From contig JANQSD010000005.1 of NCBI GenBank assembly GCA_028284225.1, positions 93,958-157,957 on the forward strand: 64,000 nucleotides of DNA, read 5' to 3'. Origin of the DNA: Arenicellales bacterium (GTDB lineage: Bacteria; Pseudomonadota; Gammaproteobacteria; Arenicellales; JAHEKD01). This document shows positions 8,885-17,983 of the stretch, piece after piece (the first letter of the stretch is position 1; each line of letters starts with the position of its first letter). Made by a program: the position numbers and the translations under genes. Under the pieces are notes generated by a model that was given only the letters and a program-made list of their open reading frames with translations, made no database searches and was not told where the DNA came from.

Positions 8885-9727
8885 ATGAAATTACTTAGAT
8901 TTGGTCCAAGAGGCCATGAAAAGCCCGGGATTATTGATAATAACGGCGGTGTGCGTGATTTATCGGCACATATAGATGACATCACGGGTGCCACTATCAA
9001 TGATGTGGAATTGGCAAAGATTGCACAAATTGATCCTGAAAGTTTGCCTAAGGTTGAAGCTTGTCGATACGGCCCTTGTGTAGGTGGCGTTGGCAAGTTT
9101 ATCTGTATCGGCCTAAACTATTCTGACCATGCTGCTGAAGCGGATATGATTGTTCCAAGTGAGCCAATAGTATTTGCCAAAGCGACTTCAGCAATTTGCG
9201 GCCCCAACGATAATATTGAAATTCCACCAGGTGCCAGTACAACGGATTGGGAAATAGAGTTGGGGGTTGTGATCGGCAAACATGCCAAATACGTTGATGA
9301 GATTGAAGCTTTAGATTATGTAGCCGGATATTGTGTTGTTAACGATGTTTCTGAGCGTGATTTCCAGATCAACCGAGAAGGTCAATGGATCAAAGGAAAG
9401 TCGGCAGATACGTTTGGGCCAATTGGTCCTTGGTTGGTAACGCGCGATGAGGTGCCTGATCCACAAAATTTAACTATGTATCTCGATGTAAACGGCAAGC
9501 GTATGCAAACTGGTTCGACAGTTACGATGATTTACGGCGTTGCGTATATCGTTTCATATCTGTCGAATTTCATGAGCCTTCAGCCGGGTGATATTATTGC
9601 AACAGGTACTCCGCCCGGTGTTGGACTAGGCAAAAAACCTTTCCCTGTTTATCTTAAGCCCGGTGACACCGTTGAGTTAAGTATTGAAGGTTTAGGGCAA
9701 CAAAATCAAAATGTTGTTAAGGGTTAG
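8885..9727 (+). CDS. Fumarylacetoacetate hydrolase (FAH) family enzyme
   Basis: A 280-residue FAH-fold protein. An N-terminal lid domain (about 1-65) precedes the catalytic core with FICIGLNYSDHAAEA, the metal-binding DWEIELGVVIG, NDVSERDFQ and the closing GDIIATGTPPGVGLGKKP. This is the layout of ureidoglycolate lyase-like, 2-keto-3-deoxy-L-fuconate and 2-hydroxyhepta-2,4-diene-dioate enzymes, which cleave or isomerise 2-oxo acids with Mg2+ or Mn2+. The start has an AAGGAA site 8 bases upstream. The nearby M20 allantoate-hydrolase-type gene makes a ureidoglycolate activity possible, but sequence alone does not decide it. Confidence 0.82.
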   Translation: MKLLRFGPRGHEKPGIIDNNGGVRDLSAHIDDITGATINDVELAKIAQIDPESLPKVEACRYGPCVGGVGKFICIGLNYSDHAAEADMIVPSEPIVFAKATSAICGPNDNIEIPPGASTTDWEIELGVVIGKHAKYVDEIEALDYVAGYCVVNDVSERDFQINREGQWIKGKSADTFGPIGPWLVTRDEVPDPQNLTMYLDVNGKRMQTGSTVTMIYGVAYIVSYLSNFMSLQPGDIIATGTPPGVGLGKKPFPVYLKPGDTVELSIEGLGQQNQNVVKG

Positions 9728-9742
9728 AGAAGACAGGCTATG

Positions 9743-9885
9743 TAGAACCTATCTCAAAATGCCTGCGCTTGTTAATACGTCGTTAAACGCTCGCTCAAAA
9801 TGCTCATTTACCTTAAGTAAACTGCGCTTTTTTGCTCATCTTTGCCTCGTCTGAACAGCGCTCGACTATTTTGAGGTAGGTTCTA
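9743..9885. mobile_element. MITE-like palindromic element, copy 1 (143 bp)
   Basis: Begins TAGAACCTATCTCAAAAT and ends with its inverse (one mismatch), flanked by TA at both ends. The centre is a small palindrome around CTTAAG and the whole unit can fold into a long hairpin. Copies of identical length lie at 19488 and 45425, and a relative at 57407. It encodes no protein. TA-bounded inverted repeats suggest mobilisation by an IS630/Tc1-type transposase in trans, which is inference. It sits between the convergent FAH and aminotransferase genes. Confidence 0.85.
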
Positions 9886-9899
9886 GTTAGTCTAGAGGA

Positions 9900-11018
9900 C
9901 TAGTGATTTAAATAATCACGAAAAACATTCAATCCTTCATCGATATTTTTACGGCCGAAACCAATTCGGAATCTGTCTTGAGGTGCCTTAAGTAATTCAG
10001 ATCGGTAAATTTTTGGCGGTAACAATAAGATGCCGGTTTTTTCCACTAACTGCTCACAAAACTCATTTGTATCGAGCAGGCCTTTGTAGCGGGGGTAGCC
10101 CACACAGCCGCCGTCAGGTCGAGACCATTCAAACAAATCTGGGAACTCTGCAAAAAATGAAGTTAGTTTCTCTGCGTTACGATTAACAAGATCGCGATTT
10201 CGCCCTAAGATTTTTTCTTTGGCCTTAAGTGCAATAATGGCTAGCCGCTCGCTTGGAGCAGAATTACAAATAGACAGATAATGTTTATAACGTTCCATCC
10301 TTTGCAGGACTTCACTGTCCTTGCACATAATCCAACCGATTCTGAGCCCGGATAACCCATAGGCTTTGGACATGACATTCAGCGAAAGCCCTTTCTCATA
10401 AACATCGGCAACTTGAGGCAAGCGTATTGAATCGTCTCGCTCAACCAGGCGATAAACTTCATCGCTGAATAAATAAATGCCGTGTTTGCGACAAAGCTCA
10501 ACAAGCGCATTGAAGCGGCTTTGCTCGAGTATTGCACCAGTCGGGTTATTAGGAAAATTAATTGAAATCAGTTTTGTATTTGGCTGAATCAAGCTTTCTA
10601 GTTGGTCTATATCTAAAGACCAATTATCGTTTTCATTCAGGGGTATGCCCGATACTTCGCAGATTTGCAGCGGGACGGTCTCTGCTGCTTGATAATTGGG
10701 GACGGCAATGATTGCATGATCGTCTTTATTGAGCAGTGTGCGCATAGCGATATAAACGCCTTCCTCGGCGCCGGCAAAACACAATATGTTAGAAGCTATA
10801 GCTGTATCATAAGTTCCGGCAATTTGTTCACGTAACTGTGGGTGGCCATAAGTTTCGGTGTAACCCAGCCATTGTTGCTCGAACGCTTCTCTATCTTCAG
10901 CTGAGGCTAGCGCCAAAAGCTCGGATACAGAAAGGCTTTCTATATCCGAGGCTGTCATGTGGTATTTAGCAGTAAATTCCCATTTGGAAAAATACACTTC
11001 AAGGGCAAAATTACGCAT
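9900..11018 (-). CDS. PLP-dependent aminotransferase, class I/II fold
   Basis: A 372-residue fold-type I enzyme. Motifs include the cofactor loop FAGAEEGVYIAM, SINFPNNPTGAIL with the carboxylate-binding Asn, FSDEVYRLVE with the pyridine-nitrogen Asp, and the Schiff-base Lys in NVMSKAYGLSGLRIGW; RFRIGFGRK holds the C-terminal substrate Arg. AAGGA lies 9 bases before the start. It follows the M81 gene by 11 bases, so the two form one leftward operon. The enzyme likely transaminates or otherwise processes an amino acid released by the upstream metallopeptidase; the substrate is unknown. Related proteins include capreomycidine-synthase-like enzymes. Confidence 0.83.
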   Translation of the reverse strand: MRNFALEVYFSKWEFTAKYHMTASDIESLSVSELLALASAEDREAFEQQWLGYTETYGHPQLREQIAGTYDTAIASNILCFAGAEEGVYIAMRTLLNKDDHAIIAVPNYQAAETVPLQICEVSGIPLNENDNWSLDIDQLESLIQPNTKLISINFPNNPTGAILEQSRFNALVELCRKHGIYLFSDEVYRLVERDDSIRLPQVADVYEKGLSLNVMSKAYGLSGLRIGWIMCKDSEVLQRMERYKHYLSICNSAPSERLAIIALKAKEKILGRNRDLVNRNAEKLTSFFAEFPDLFEWSRPDGGCVGYPRYKGLLDTNEFCEQLVEKTGILLLPPKIYRSELLKAPQDRFRIGFGRKNIDEGLNVFRDYLNH

Positions 11019-11029
11019 TAGTTTGATCC

Positions 11030-12490
11030 TTATCGTCGTAGTGCTTTTTTATAGTCAAGTTCAGCTGGGTCAGCGATTACAGCGCCAAGTGCTTTAACTA
11101 AAAAGATTTGTTCTGAAATACTCTCAAAATCATTCCTGAAATGTACTGAGCTCTTCAGCACTATGATTTTTTGTTCAATCGGTTCTATCCTGAGATGCCG
11201 CAAAATAGACCGATCGGCCACTTGCACTTTTTTTGAGCTGACGATCACTTTAATACCCTGGATATCGAGCAGCGCCATTAATCCAAGTTGCATGCGAGCA
11301 CCAAAGTACATGGGGCCAGTGCCGACAAATTGTCCATCACCCAGGGCAAGTACTTTTGCCTGTGTAGCCAAGGGCGAATGACCGGGCATGCCGGATTTAT
11401 CACCAAGTTCAATTTCTATAGTCGAATTTAATCCCGCGTGATGTGCCGATGCAGCTGTATCAGGGTCGGCTATGGTTGCAACAACAGCTCCATTCGCAGC
11501 TTGAGTGATTAACTCACGCAAGATCCCCGTTGTATCACCGGTGCCGCCACCACCGGGGTTATCCTGAGTATCGGCTAAAGTGACGGGTTTAGGCGCATTT
11601 TCACTAACTATAATAGCCTGGCTGACAGCATGTTGAGGTGTGAGTATGTCGCCTTTGAAATTATTTTTGTTAGTTTGAATCCAGTTCAGCATTTGTGAAC
11701 AAGCATCATCGGCGGCTGATTGCGATTGTCCATAAGCCACAACTGCCGGCCCAACATCTTCAAAGTCAGATAAATGAAAACCAACTGCTATAGCGGCCGC
11801 ATAAACGTCGTTGCCGATGATTTTATCCAAACCTGCATAGATCGAAGCAGTGGGTTCCATCCAGGTATAACCCCAGTTCAATGGAATTAAAAAATCGGTT
11901 TTAAGTATGGATTTGAACCAGTGCTCACCATTCATTAATTGCAGCAGATGGCGGGCCGTACGGGCGCCGGTTTCACCCATGTCTATGTGTGGATAAGTAC
12001 GGAAGATATCTATCACTGTCGCAAGTTCTACCATTGCCTCAGTGACATTGGCATGCATGTCGAGGCTAACGGCAATGGGCAGATCATTACCGACCAGGTT
12101 ACGAATCCGCTTTAGAATTTCGCTTTCGCCATCGTCATAGGTCTGAGTGACCATAGCACCGTGCAAATCAAGGTAAATTCCATCCAGCGGCATTTGTGAT
12201 TTAATCTGATCGAGTAACTGTTTGCTAATACGCTCAAATGCATCGTCGGTAACATACGAGGAAGGCGGCGCTGCGCACCATAAAAGGGGAATTATCTCAT
12301 GCCGGGTGTTTGCTAATTCTTCCAGGGCGCCGGTAATTGGTAGATGAACGCCATCCACAGCCTTAAACATTTCATCGCCGACCGCTAATCCCGGCCATTC
12401 ATCGGCTTCGACAAAGGCAGCATAGGTAGCAAGTTGTGGCGCAAACGTGTTGGTTTCGTGTTGCCAACCACCGACTGCGATGCATGCCAT
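11030..12490 (-). CDS. M81-family metallopeptidase (MlrC-like)
   Basis: A 486-residue protein starting with IAVGGWQHETNTFAP, the M81 signature with the Zn-ligand His-Glu, followed by YLDLHGAMVTQTYDDGE and VSLDMHANVT, then FRTYPHIDMGETG and the C-terminal TLADTQDNPGGGGTGDTTGIL. These are the DUF1485 and MlrC C-terminal domains. The family is named for MlrC, which finishes breakdown of linearised microcystin, but most members sit in unrelated amide or peptide catabolic clusters. AAGGAA is well placed before the ATG. It heads the operon with the aminotransferase. A peptide-like or modified amino acid substrate is likely; microcystin use is not implied. Confidence 0.88.
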   Translation of the reverse strand: MACIAVGGWQHETNTFAPQLATYAAFVEADEWPGLAVGDEMFKAVDGVHLPITGALEELANTRHEIIPLLWCAAPPSSYVTDDAFERISKQLLDQIKSQMPLDGIYLDLHGAMVTQTYDDGESEILKRIRNLVGNDLPIAVSLDMHANVTEAMVELATVIDIFRTYPHIDMGETGARTARHLLQLMNGEHWFKSILKTDFLIPLNWGYTWMEPTASIYAGLDKIIGNDVYAAAIAVGFHLSDFEDVGPAVVAYGQSQSAADDACSQMLNWIQTNKNNFKGDILTPQHAVSQAIIVSENAPKPVTLADTQDNPGGGGTGDTTGILRELITQAANGAVVATIADPDTAASAHHAGLNSTIEIELGDKSGMPGHSPLATQAKVLALGDGQFVGTGPMYFGARMQLGLMALLDIQGIKVIVSSKKVQVADRSILRHLRIEPIEQKIIVLKSSVHFRNDFESISEQIFLVKALGAVIADPAELDYKKALRR

Positions 12491-12623
12491 GATAGGGTTC
12501 CTTTATCAGTGTGACAGCCGCTAGTATACTGCGCCAGGTAGCTAAGATTAAATAGATATCATGTGGTTACCGTTTATCTGATTTTTACATTTAGGCAGGA
12601 TTGCATTTCTGACTGCCTTTTGC

Positions 12624-12653
12624 TTCTGTCAAAATGCTGTAATCAGATATAAT
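12624..12653 (+). promoter_or_regulatory. Sigma-70-like promoter for the LtrA-like gene
   Basis: TTCTGT (12624-12629) and a perfect TATAAT (12648-12653) are 18 bases apart, 37 bases upstream of the LtrA-like ATG. The -10 is strong and the -35 is weak. Confidence 0.5.
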
Positions 12654-12689
12654 CTGCGCCGTTTCCATAAAAACTAGTAAACAACTGGC

Positions 12690-13907
12690 ATGGCTTTAGC
12701 AGATAAAAATCCACTCTGGCGCCCACCCAAACATCATCAGGACTTGCCCAAGTCGCATGATCATGTTCACTGGATGGAGTTATTTTATGATTTGATTCAT
12801 GTGGTGATGATTTTTTTATTAGGCAACTATTTGTCTCATCATCATGACATAGCGGGTTTTATCGCGTTTGTAATGCTATTCGTCGCGATGTGGTTAGCCT
12901 GGGGAGAGTCTTCTGTATACAACTCTTTATATGTGAGTACAGACTGGTTTTATCGCTTATGCACCGCGTTTCAAACCCTCTCGGTGATGTTTATGGCGGC
13001 ATCAATCCCCTCAATCGAACCCTCTTTAAGTGATCCGGGCAAAGGCTTTTCTTACTTTGCTGCCGCATATGGCATGAATCGATTGATCCTGGGATTGATG
13101 TATTTTCGTACTGTTAAATCTAAAGTAGAACATACAAGTTTAGGGCATGAGCAGGCATTACGTTTCTTTTTGCTCGGCATATTGTTTTTAATCGCTGCAT
13201 TTTTACCAGGGTCGACGGGTGTTATAGTATTTATCGCAGGAGTGGTAATCACTCAACTTTTTTACTTTATACCTAACCTGACCATCATGCGCCTGGAGCG
13301 ATTTGTGCCGCGCATGGGTCATTTCACTGAGCGGTTCGCACTGCTGTTATTAATCGTGAACGGTGAAGGGTTCTTCAAGCTGGTGGTGACCTTGTCAGAA
13401 AAAGGCATCTACAAAGTGGGACCTGAGGTTTTATTTAATGTCGCCTTTGGGGGGCTGGCTGTATTCGCGCTAACTTGGATTTATTTCGACTTTGTGGGTA
13501 ACTACAAAATTCGCAAGGGTAATCGCTATTTGTACATGATTTGGTCTGGACATATGCTGTTAATGCTTGCCGCTGTGATGATTGGTGTGGCACTGGCCGG
13601 TGAAGTTTATGTGGGATTTATGGACCCCTTTCCTGTTTATTACGGTACTCTGGGTTGCCTGGGCTTGGCGCTTTATTTATTCAGCATCTTTATTATTCAA
13701 TGCAGTGTAGAACCTCAAGTTGCTCATCGCTTTGCTAACCCCAAGGTGCTGTTTTCCGCTATTGGGTTGTCATTACTGTGTTTCGCAACATTTCGTTATA
13801 TGCCTTCAATATTTGGCAATTTACTTTGGGCGAGTGCGATTATTCTGGTATTGCCGATCCAAATCTTTAGAGCTTACGTAGTTTTATCACGCGAAGAGCG
13901 GAGTTAA
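12690..13907 (+). CDS. Low-temperature-requirement A (LtrA) family membrane protein
   Basis: A 405-residue multi-spanning membrane protein with a polar His-rich N-terminus (PPKHHQDLPKSHDHVHW) followed by MELFYDLIHVVMIFLLG, the LtrA hallmark (x-ELFYDLxxV). About eleven to twelve hydrophobic segments follow, with FTERFALLLLIVNGEGF in the centre, also conserved. LtrA was named from a Listeria mutant unable to grow in the cold; the molecular function is not known. The gene stands alone between the leftward M81 operon and the convergent cysteine hydrolase. Confidence 0.85.
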   Translation: MALADKNPLWRPPKHHQDLPKSHDHVHWMELFYDLIHVVMIFLLGNYLSHHHDIAGFIAFVMLFVAMWLAWGESSVYNSLYVSTDWFYRLCTAFQTLSVMFMAASIPSIEPSLSDPGKGFSYFAAAYGMNRLILGLMYFRTVKSKVEHTSLGHEQALRFFLLGILFLIAAFLPGSTGVIVFIAGVVITQLFYFIPNLTIMRLERFVPRMGHFTERFALLLLIVNGEGFFKLVVTLSEKGIYKVGPEVLFNVAFGGLAVFALTWIYFDFVGNYKIRKGNRYLYMIWSGHMLLMLAAVMIGVALAGEVYVGFMDPFPVYYGTLGCLGLALYLFSIFIIQCSVEPQVAHRFANPKVLFSAIGLSLLCFATFRYMPSIFGNLLWASAIILVLPIQIFRAYVVLSREERS

Positions 13908-13948
13908 CCCAAGTCTTTTGGCCTATGCTAGAAAACTATTGATTTGCT

Positions 13949-14497
13949 TTACATCGCTAAGACTTGCTCTGTGTTCACTACAGTTGCGAATTCTCCGTGT
14001 AAATTGCTTAACGTCATGGAGTGGGCTTGTTCAGCACTGTGTTCCACACCATCCGGGCCTGTTGCCGCATAGGCCCATACAGCGTCACAAACATAGTAGG
14101 TTTCAAAACCAAGATTTCCGGCCGAACGCGTTGTCGATTCAGCGCAATGATTAGCTGTGGCGCCACAAATAACTAGTCTGTCTACTTGGTCATTACGCAA
14201 ATCATCTTCCAGAGAAGTGCCTATAAACCCGCTGGTGACATGTTTGATGACAACTTGCTCATTTTCAACCGGTGCGGCAAAAGGTTGGACAGCCGACCCT
14301 GGGGCATCGGCGTTAAACGGATCATCCTTATCCAGTGCGTGATGGTGAATATGAACGACTTTGTCGCCGTTCTGGCGGAATTTGTCGAGTAGCTTTGCCA
14401 CATTTTGCTCGGCTTGCGGACAGGAACGGATGGCACCGTTTTCATCATCGTGAACAAAAGCCATTTGTACATCAATAACTAAAAGTGCGGTATTCAT
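13949..14497 (-). CDS. Cysteine hydrolase of the isochorismatase-like family
   Basis: A 182-residue protein with the full D-K-C triad: D9 in ALLVIDVQMAF, K85 in QVVIKHVTSGF and C118 in VICGATANHCAEST, plus the conserved cis-peptide region before the cysteine. Family members are amidases (nicotinamidase, N-carbamoylsarcosine amidase) or isochorismatases. The start codon overlaps the stop of the 2OG oxygenase by four bases (ATGA), so the two are translationally coupled. A coupled oxidation and amide hydrolysis of one substrate is a reasonable inference. Confidence 0.87.
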   Translation of the reverse strand: MNTALLVIDVQMAFVHDDENGAIRSCPQAEQNVAKLLDKFRQNGDKVVHIHHHALDKDDPFNADAPGSAVQPFAAPVENEQVVIKHVTSGFIGTSLEDDLRNDQVDRLVICGATANHCAESTTRSAGNLGFETYYVCDAVWAYAATGPDGVEHSAEQAHSMTLSNLHGEFATVVNTEQVLAM

Positions 14498-15366
14498 TTT
14501 CTTTTCTCCTGTTTATAAGCGTTGCGTCGAGTTAATATTTTTTCAACGCGGTTACCGTAAATTCGAATATTAATATCATCGCTAATGACCTTCCCAGGTT
14601 GTTCATCGTAGGTAAGAATAGCGGTAATCCGTGGCTGATTTCCCTCAACCTTTGTTACACCATGCAAAGAATAGCCACCACGAAACAAAGTAAAGGCACC
14701 AGCACCGCGACTGAATGTTTTTGCCTGTGACACATCGCCAGATAATAATCGATCAACGGCAGTGCGATCTTCTGAGTCATCAGTGCGTGAATTCGGTAGA
14801 AAAGTAAATTCTCCTCCACTTTGTGCTGCCTGTAACAACAGCGTCACCGTACATTCAGTCGTATCATAATGCCAGGCGTGCCAACTTTCAGGTTGCAATG
14901 CCACTATATTCAAGGCCTGAAATTCATCGGCACAGCGATAAAGAACAGGCTTTTTTTGCACTCGGCGAACAAAATCGGTTAAAACCTCAGATTGGTAAAG
15001 TTGCTGGATTAGTGTATCAGTGGGAATCTGATCATCTGCCAGTTGCAAGGCATGATGAATAAACTCTTGGCGCCGCGGATCTCCCTCTGGTACGGATTCG
15101 TCTATATCACCTTGATAAATGGTGCGTTTAATGGTCAAGCTTTCAGCCGTGGGCAGCAATTGATTGGCTTCGGTTGATAGCGCCGCCAATGCCTCAGTTC
15201 GGATAAAACCATCGAAATTACACCAGCCGTTTTCCTCCATTTGTGCCTGGCAGTCCGCCAGGAATTCAGCACCTTCTCCTTGATCGAGATCGACTATTGG
15301 AAAACGCTCCAGATCGACAAGGTTCAGTGCCATATCTGCATACTGGGTGAACGAATTACCTCTCAT
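14494..15366 (-). CDS. 2-oxoglutarate/Fe(II)-dependent oxygenase-like protein (ArpA/HalD-like)
   Basis: A 290-residue protein with a double-stranded beta-helix core. The iron facial triad is visible as H166-Y-D168 in WHYDTTECTVTLLL and H235 in GGYSLHGVTKV, with R246 (PRITAIL) placed to bind 2-oxoglutarate; GGEFTFLPNSR is between them. The intact Asp means it is a hydroxylase-type member and not an HxG halogenase. AGAGGA is 7 bases before the ATG. It is first in a two-gene operon with the cysteine hydrolase and is divergent from a LysR regulator. Substrate is unknown; free amino acids are typical for the ArpA-related group. Confidence 0.75.
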   Translation of the reverse strand: MRGNSFTQYADMALNLVDLERFPIVDLDQGEGAEFLADCQAQMEENGWCNFDGFIRTEALAALSTEANQLLPTAESLTIKRTIYQGDIDESVPEGDPRRQEFIHHALQLADDQIPTDTLIQQLYQSEVLTDFVRRVQKKPVLYRCADEFQALNIVALQPESWHAWHYDTTECTVTLLLQAAQSGGEFTFLPNSRTDDSEDRTAVDRLLSGDVSQAKTFSRGAGAFTLFRGGYSLHGVTKVEGNQPRITAILTYDEQPGKVISDDINIRIYGNRVEKILTRRNAYKQEKRK

Positions 15367-15514
15367 AACTAATCCTCTTGTAAAACCTTGTTTTGCTATT
15401 CACTCATCATCGAGATAATAGACCTTATTTAGACAAATCAGTTTACAGCTAGAATTTGAATAATAAAAACGAAATAATAATAGCTCAAGAACATAAATTA
15501 TTTATGGATAAGTC

Positions 15515-16399
15515 ATGTATAGAAATCTTAATTTAAATTGGTTGCGCACATTTGAAGCGGCGGCCAGGCATTTAAGTTTTACAGCGGCAAGTAAGGAATT
15601 AGGTTTGACCCAAACCGCTGTCAGTCTGCAAATTAAATCACTTGAAACTAAACTAGGTCAGGATTTATTTGTTCGTCGACCCAAGAGTCTGAAACTGACA
15701 GAAATTGGTAAGGCGTATTTACCCGGCGTACGTGAGTCTCTTTTTGCACTAAACCTCTCCACCAACGGATTATTTGGACCGGATCAGTCCACAACAATTA
15801 TCGTCCGGGGTTCAATGGCATTTATCGTTTGGTTGGCATCCAGAGTAGGTGACTTTCATGGTCAGTATCCGAATGTGGGAATCAAGTTCGTGACCACAAT
15901 CTGGATGGATTCATTAGATACGCAACCCGTTGATATAGATGTTATTCTTGCGCCAATAGATAGAGCAAGTAATCACTTAGAAAAATTATCTGATGAATTT
16001 TTGGTCCCGATCTGCGGGCCAAAAACATCTCAAGGCATCGACTCAGTCAATGATTTAGGCAATATTCAGCCTATCCATATCCTCGGCTATGATGATCATT
16101 GGTCTCGGTACTTAGCACGATTTGGTCTGCAACATGATGTTCGTTGCACCCGGCTGCAGGTGGATACGTTTACCGCGGCCTGCGAACTGGTTGCATGTGA
16201 ATTAGGTGGAGCTATTGTTCTTGAGCGGTTTGCAACCAATGCCATAAAAACCGGTCGACTGATAAAAATTGTCGGTGAGCGAGTGCCGTTAAAACAATCA
16301 CACTATCTGGTTAATGCTGAAGCAAAAATAGATATTAATCCAATGACTGAGGCATTCAAGGCCTGGCTACACATACAATTTGTCGAAAAAGAATTATAA
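15515..16399 (+). CDS. LysR-family transcriptional regulator
   Basis: A 294-residue regulator. The N-terminus (NLNWLRTFEAAARHLSFTAA) and recognition helix (GLTQTAVSLQIKSLETKLG) form a GcvA-like winged helix, followed by FVRRPKSLKLTEIGKAYLP. The effector domain spans about 90-290. It is divergent from the 2OG oxygenase/cysteine hydrolase operon with 148 bases between them, so it most likely controls that operon and itself. The GcvA-type helix suggests an amino-acid-like effector, which is inference. Confidence 0.87.
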   Translation: MYRNLNLNWLRTFEAAARHLSFTAASKELGLTQTAVSLQIKSLETKLGQDLFVRRPKSLKLTEIGKAYLPGVRESLFALNLSTNGLFGPDQSTTIIVRGSMAFIVWLASRVGDFHGQYPNVGIKFVTTIWMDSLDTQPVDIDVILAPIDRASNHLEKLSDEFLVPICGPKTSQGIDSVNDLGNIQPIHILGYDDHWSRYLARFGLQHDVRCTRLQVDTFTAACELVACELGGAIVLERFATNAIKTGRLIKIVGERVPLKQSHYLVNAEAKIDINPMTEAFKAWLHIQFVEKEL

Positions 16400-16528
16400 A
16401 AAGCAATTGATTTGTATTAATTGTGTAACTGGTTTAACCTATAGTTGATTTACAAAAAAGAGATTTACCAATGCGTCTTCGTTAATTAATTGAAAAACAC
16501 ATTTTGATTAATAAAAACGGAGATAGGT

Positions 16529-17602
16529 ATGTCTACCAAAAAGTCCGATGCGTTTCCGCATCACCCTAAAGATGTTAGTACTGAATGGTTAACACATCGT
16601 CTTAAAGCTAAACACTTATTGAATACCGGATTTATAGAGTTCATAGAGGTAAAACCCTTAGGCGGGGTTTATCTCGCTCAATCTGCGATTGTAGATTTAA
16701 CTTATTCAAAAACAGCATCAGGTATAAAACCTTCAAGTATTTTCATAAAGATCGCTCGCCCTGATGTTCAGTTCGGCAATGTGACGGCAGGTGAAGTCGA
16801 GTTTTTCCAAAACCTTAAACCTCCTGCGCATCTTCCGATTGCACCCTGTCTGGATATTTGTGTTGACGAAGATTCCGGTTTCAGCTGTTTGTTGATACAG
16901 GATTTGAGCCAGACACATACACAACATAGCTGGCCGTTGCCGGCTACAGTTGATGAATGTCATGCTGTGCTCAGAGCATTAGCACAGATACATGCATTCT
17001 GGTGGAATGCACAGGAGTTACCTTCATTGGAAGAGAGAAGCTTATTTCAAGTCCGGCAAAAAAATATATTTACGCAACTGCAAAAGCTATTGCCCAAATT
17101 TCTGCAGTTCATCGGTGATCGGCTGAGTTCTGAGCGCCAACAAATTATGCTCAAAGTTTGTGATTGCTTGCCTGAGCTGATGTCGAAGCGGATACTGCAG
17201 ACCCAATCAACAACATTGATTCACGGAGATGCCCATTTCTGGAATGTCATGTTACCTAAAAATCCGCAAACTCATGGCCCGTTATTCATAGATTGGGAAG
17301 AGTGGACCTGCGGTATTACGGGTTATGATCTGGCCTATATGATTGCACTGCAGTGGCACAGCGATCGGCGCAAACACCATGAGATGTTGTTACTAGAATC
17401 GTATTACCAGGAATTAATCAAAAAGCCAGGCGTTAACTATAGTTTTGATGAATTGATCCATGATTACAAATTAGGCTGCTTGAGAAATTTTATTATTCCA
17501 GCTTTTCACCTGGAAATGGGTATCGAACCCTATATCTGGTGGCCTTTGTTGGAACGCCTGTATTTAGCCTATGAGGATTTGGAGTGTGAGAAGCTAATCT
17601 AG
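16529..17602 (+). CDS. Phosphotransferase of the choline/ecdysteroid kinase-like superfamily
   Basis: A 357-residue kinase-like protein. The catalytic loop LIHGDAHFWNVML carries the HGDxHxxN motif and FIDWEEWTCG the metal-binding Asp; the N-lobe has SIFIKIARPD with the ATP-binding Lys near residue 73. The large helical C-terminal part is typical of the CHK/EcKinase-like and aminoglycoside phosphotransferase group. GGAGATAGGT precedes the ATG. The substrate is unknown: a small hydroxylated molecule is expected. It lies downstream of, and in the same direction as, the LysR gene with 129 bases between them. Confidence 0.78.
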   Translation: MSTKKSDAFPHHPKDVSTEWLTHRLKAKHLLNTGFIEFIEVKPLGGVYLAQSAIVDLTYSKTASGIKPSSIFIKIARPDVQFGNVTAGEVEFFQNLKPPAHLPIAPCLDICVDEDSGFSCLLIQDLSQTHTQHSWPLPATVDECHAVLRALAQIHAFWWNAQELPSLEERSLFQVRQKNIFTQLQKLLPKFLQFIGDRLSSERQQIMLKVCDCLPELMSKRILQTQSTTLIHGDAHFWNVMLPKNPQTHGPLFIDWEEWTCGITGYDLAYMIALQWHSDRRKHHEMLLLESYYQELIKKPGVNYSFDELIHDYKLGCLRNFIIPAFHLEMGIEPYIWWPLLERLYLAYEDLECEKLI

Positions 17603-17658
17603 ATCGTTAAGTTGATTAAAGGGAGTTGAACTACACTTATTGGACAAAGGAAATAATA

Positions 17659-17686
17659 TTGACAATATATACTCTGTACATACAAT
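17659..17686 (+). promoter_or_regulatory. Sigma-70 promoter of the toxin-antitoxin operon, apparently leaderless
   Basis: A consensus TTGACA (17659-17664) and TACAAT (17681-17686) are 16 bases apart. The predicted transcription start at 17692-17694 coincides with the toxin ATG at 17693, and no ribosome-binding site precedes it. A TGTACA palindrome lies in the spacer and could be part of the antitoxin operator. Confidence 0.65.
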
Positions 17687-17692
17687 ATAGTA

Positions 17693-17983
17693 ATGAAGCG
17701 TATAACATGGAATGTTGACAAAGCAAAAGTGTTATCAAACGATTTAAACCGTGGCAAGGTGAGTTTCGAAGAATGTGTGATTGCAATCGAGGAAGGACGA
17801 GTATTGGATGATATTCCAAATCCAGTACAAAGTTATATTCATCAACGCATGCTCATACTTGAAATTAATGCTTATGCGTATGTTGTACCTTATGTTGAAA
17901 CTGACGATGAAATATTTTTGAAAACGGTTTTTCCTTCTCGTAAGCACACAGCTATTTACTTGAGCGAATCTAATAATGAGTAA
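17693..17983 (+). CDS. Putative type II toxin (BrnT/DUF4258-like)
   Basis: A 96-residue protein beginning with ITWNVDKAKVLSNDL and ending LKTVFPSRKHTAIYL, with FEECVIAIEEGRVLDDI and YVVPYVETDD in between. This matches small RelE/BrnT-fold toxins that precede a CopG-type antitoxin; such toxins are ribonucleases that stop translation. The gene overlaps the antitoxin by eight bases, the usual coupling of TA pairs. Toxicity is not demonstrated by sequence, but the PSRK motif and pairing make the call strong. The start is fixed by the promoter, which leaves no leader. Confidence 0.78.
   Translation: MKRITWNVDKAKVLSNDLNRGKVSFEECVIAIEEGRVLDDIPNPVQSYIHQRMLILEINAYAYVVPYVETDDEIFLKTVFPSRKHTAIYLSESNNE

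Noticed and set aside
14494..15366. Halogenase of the BesD/HalD type
   Set aside because: The facial triad has Asp168 (HYD), not the Gly/Ala of halogenases.
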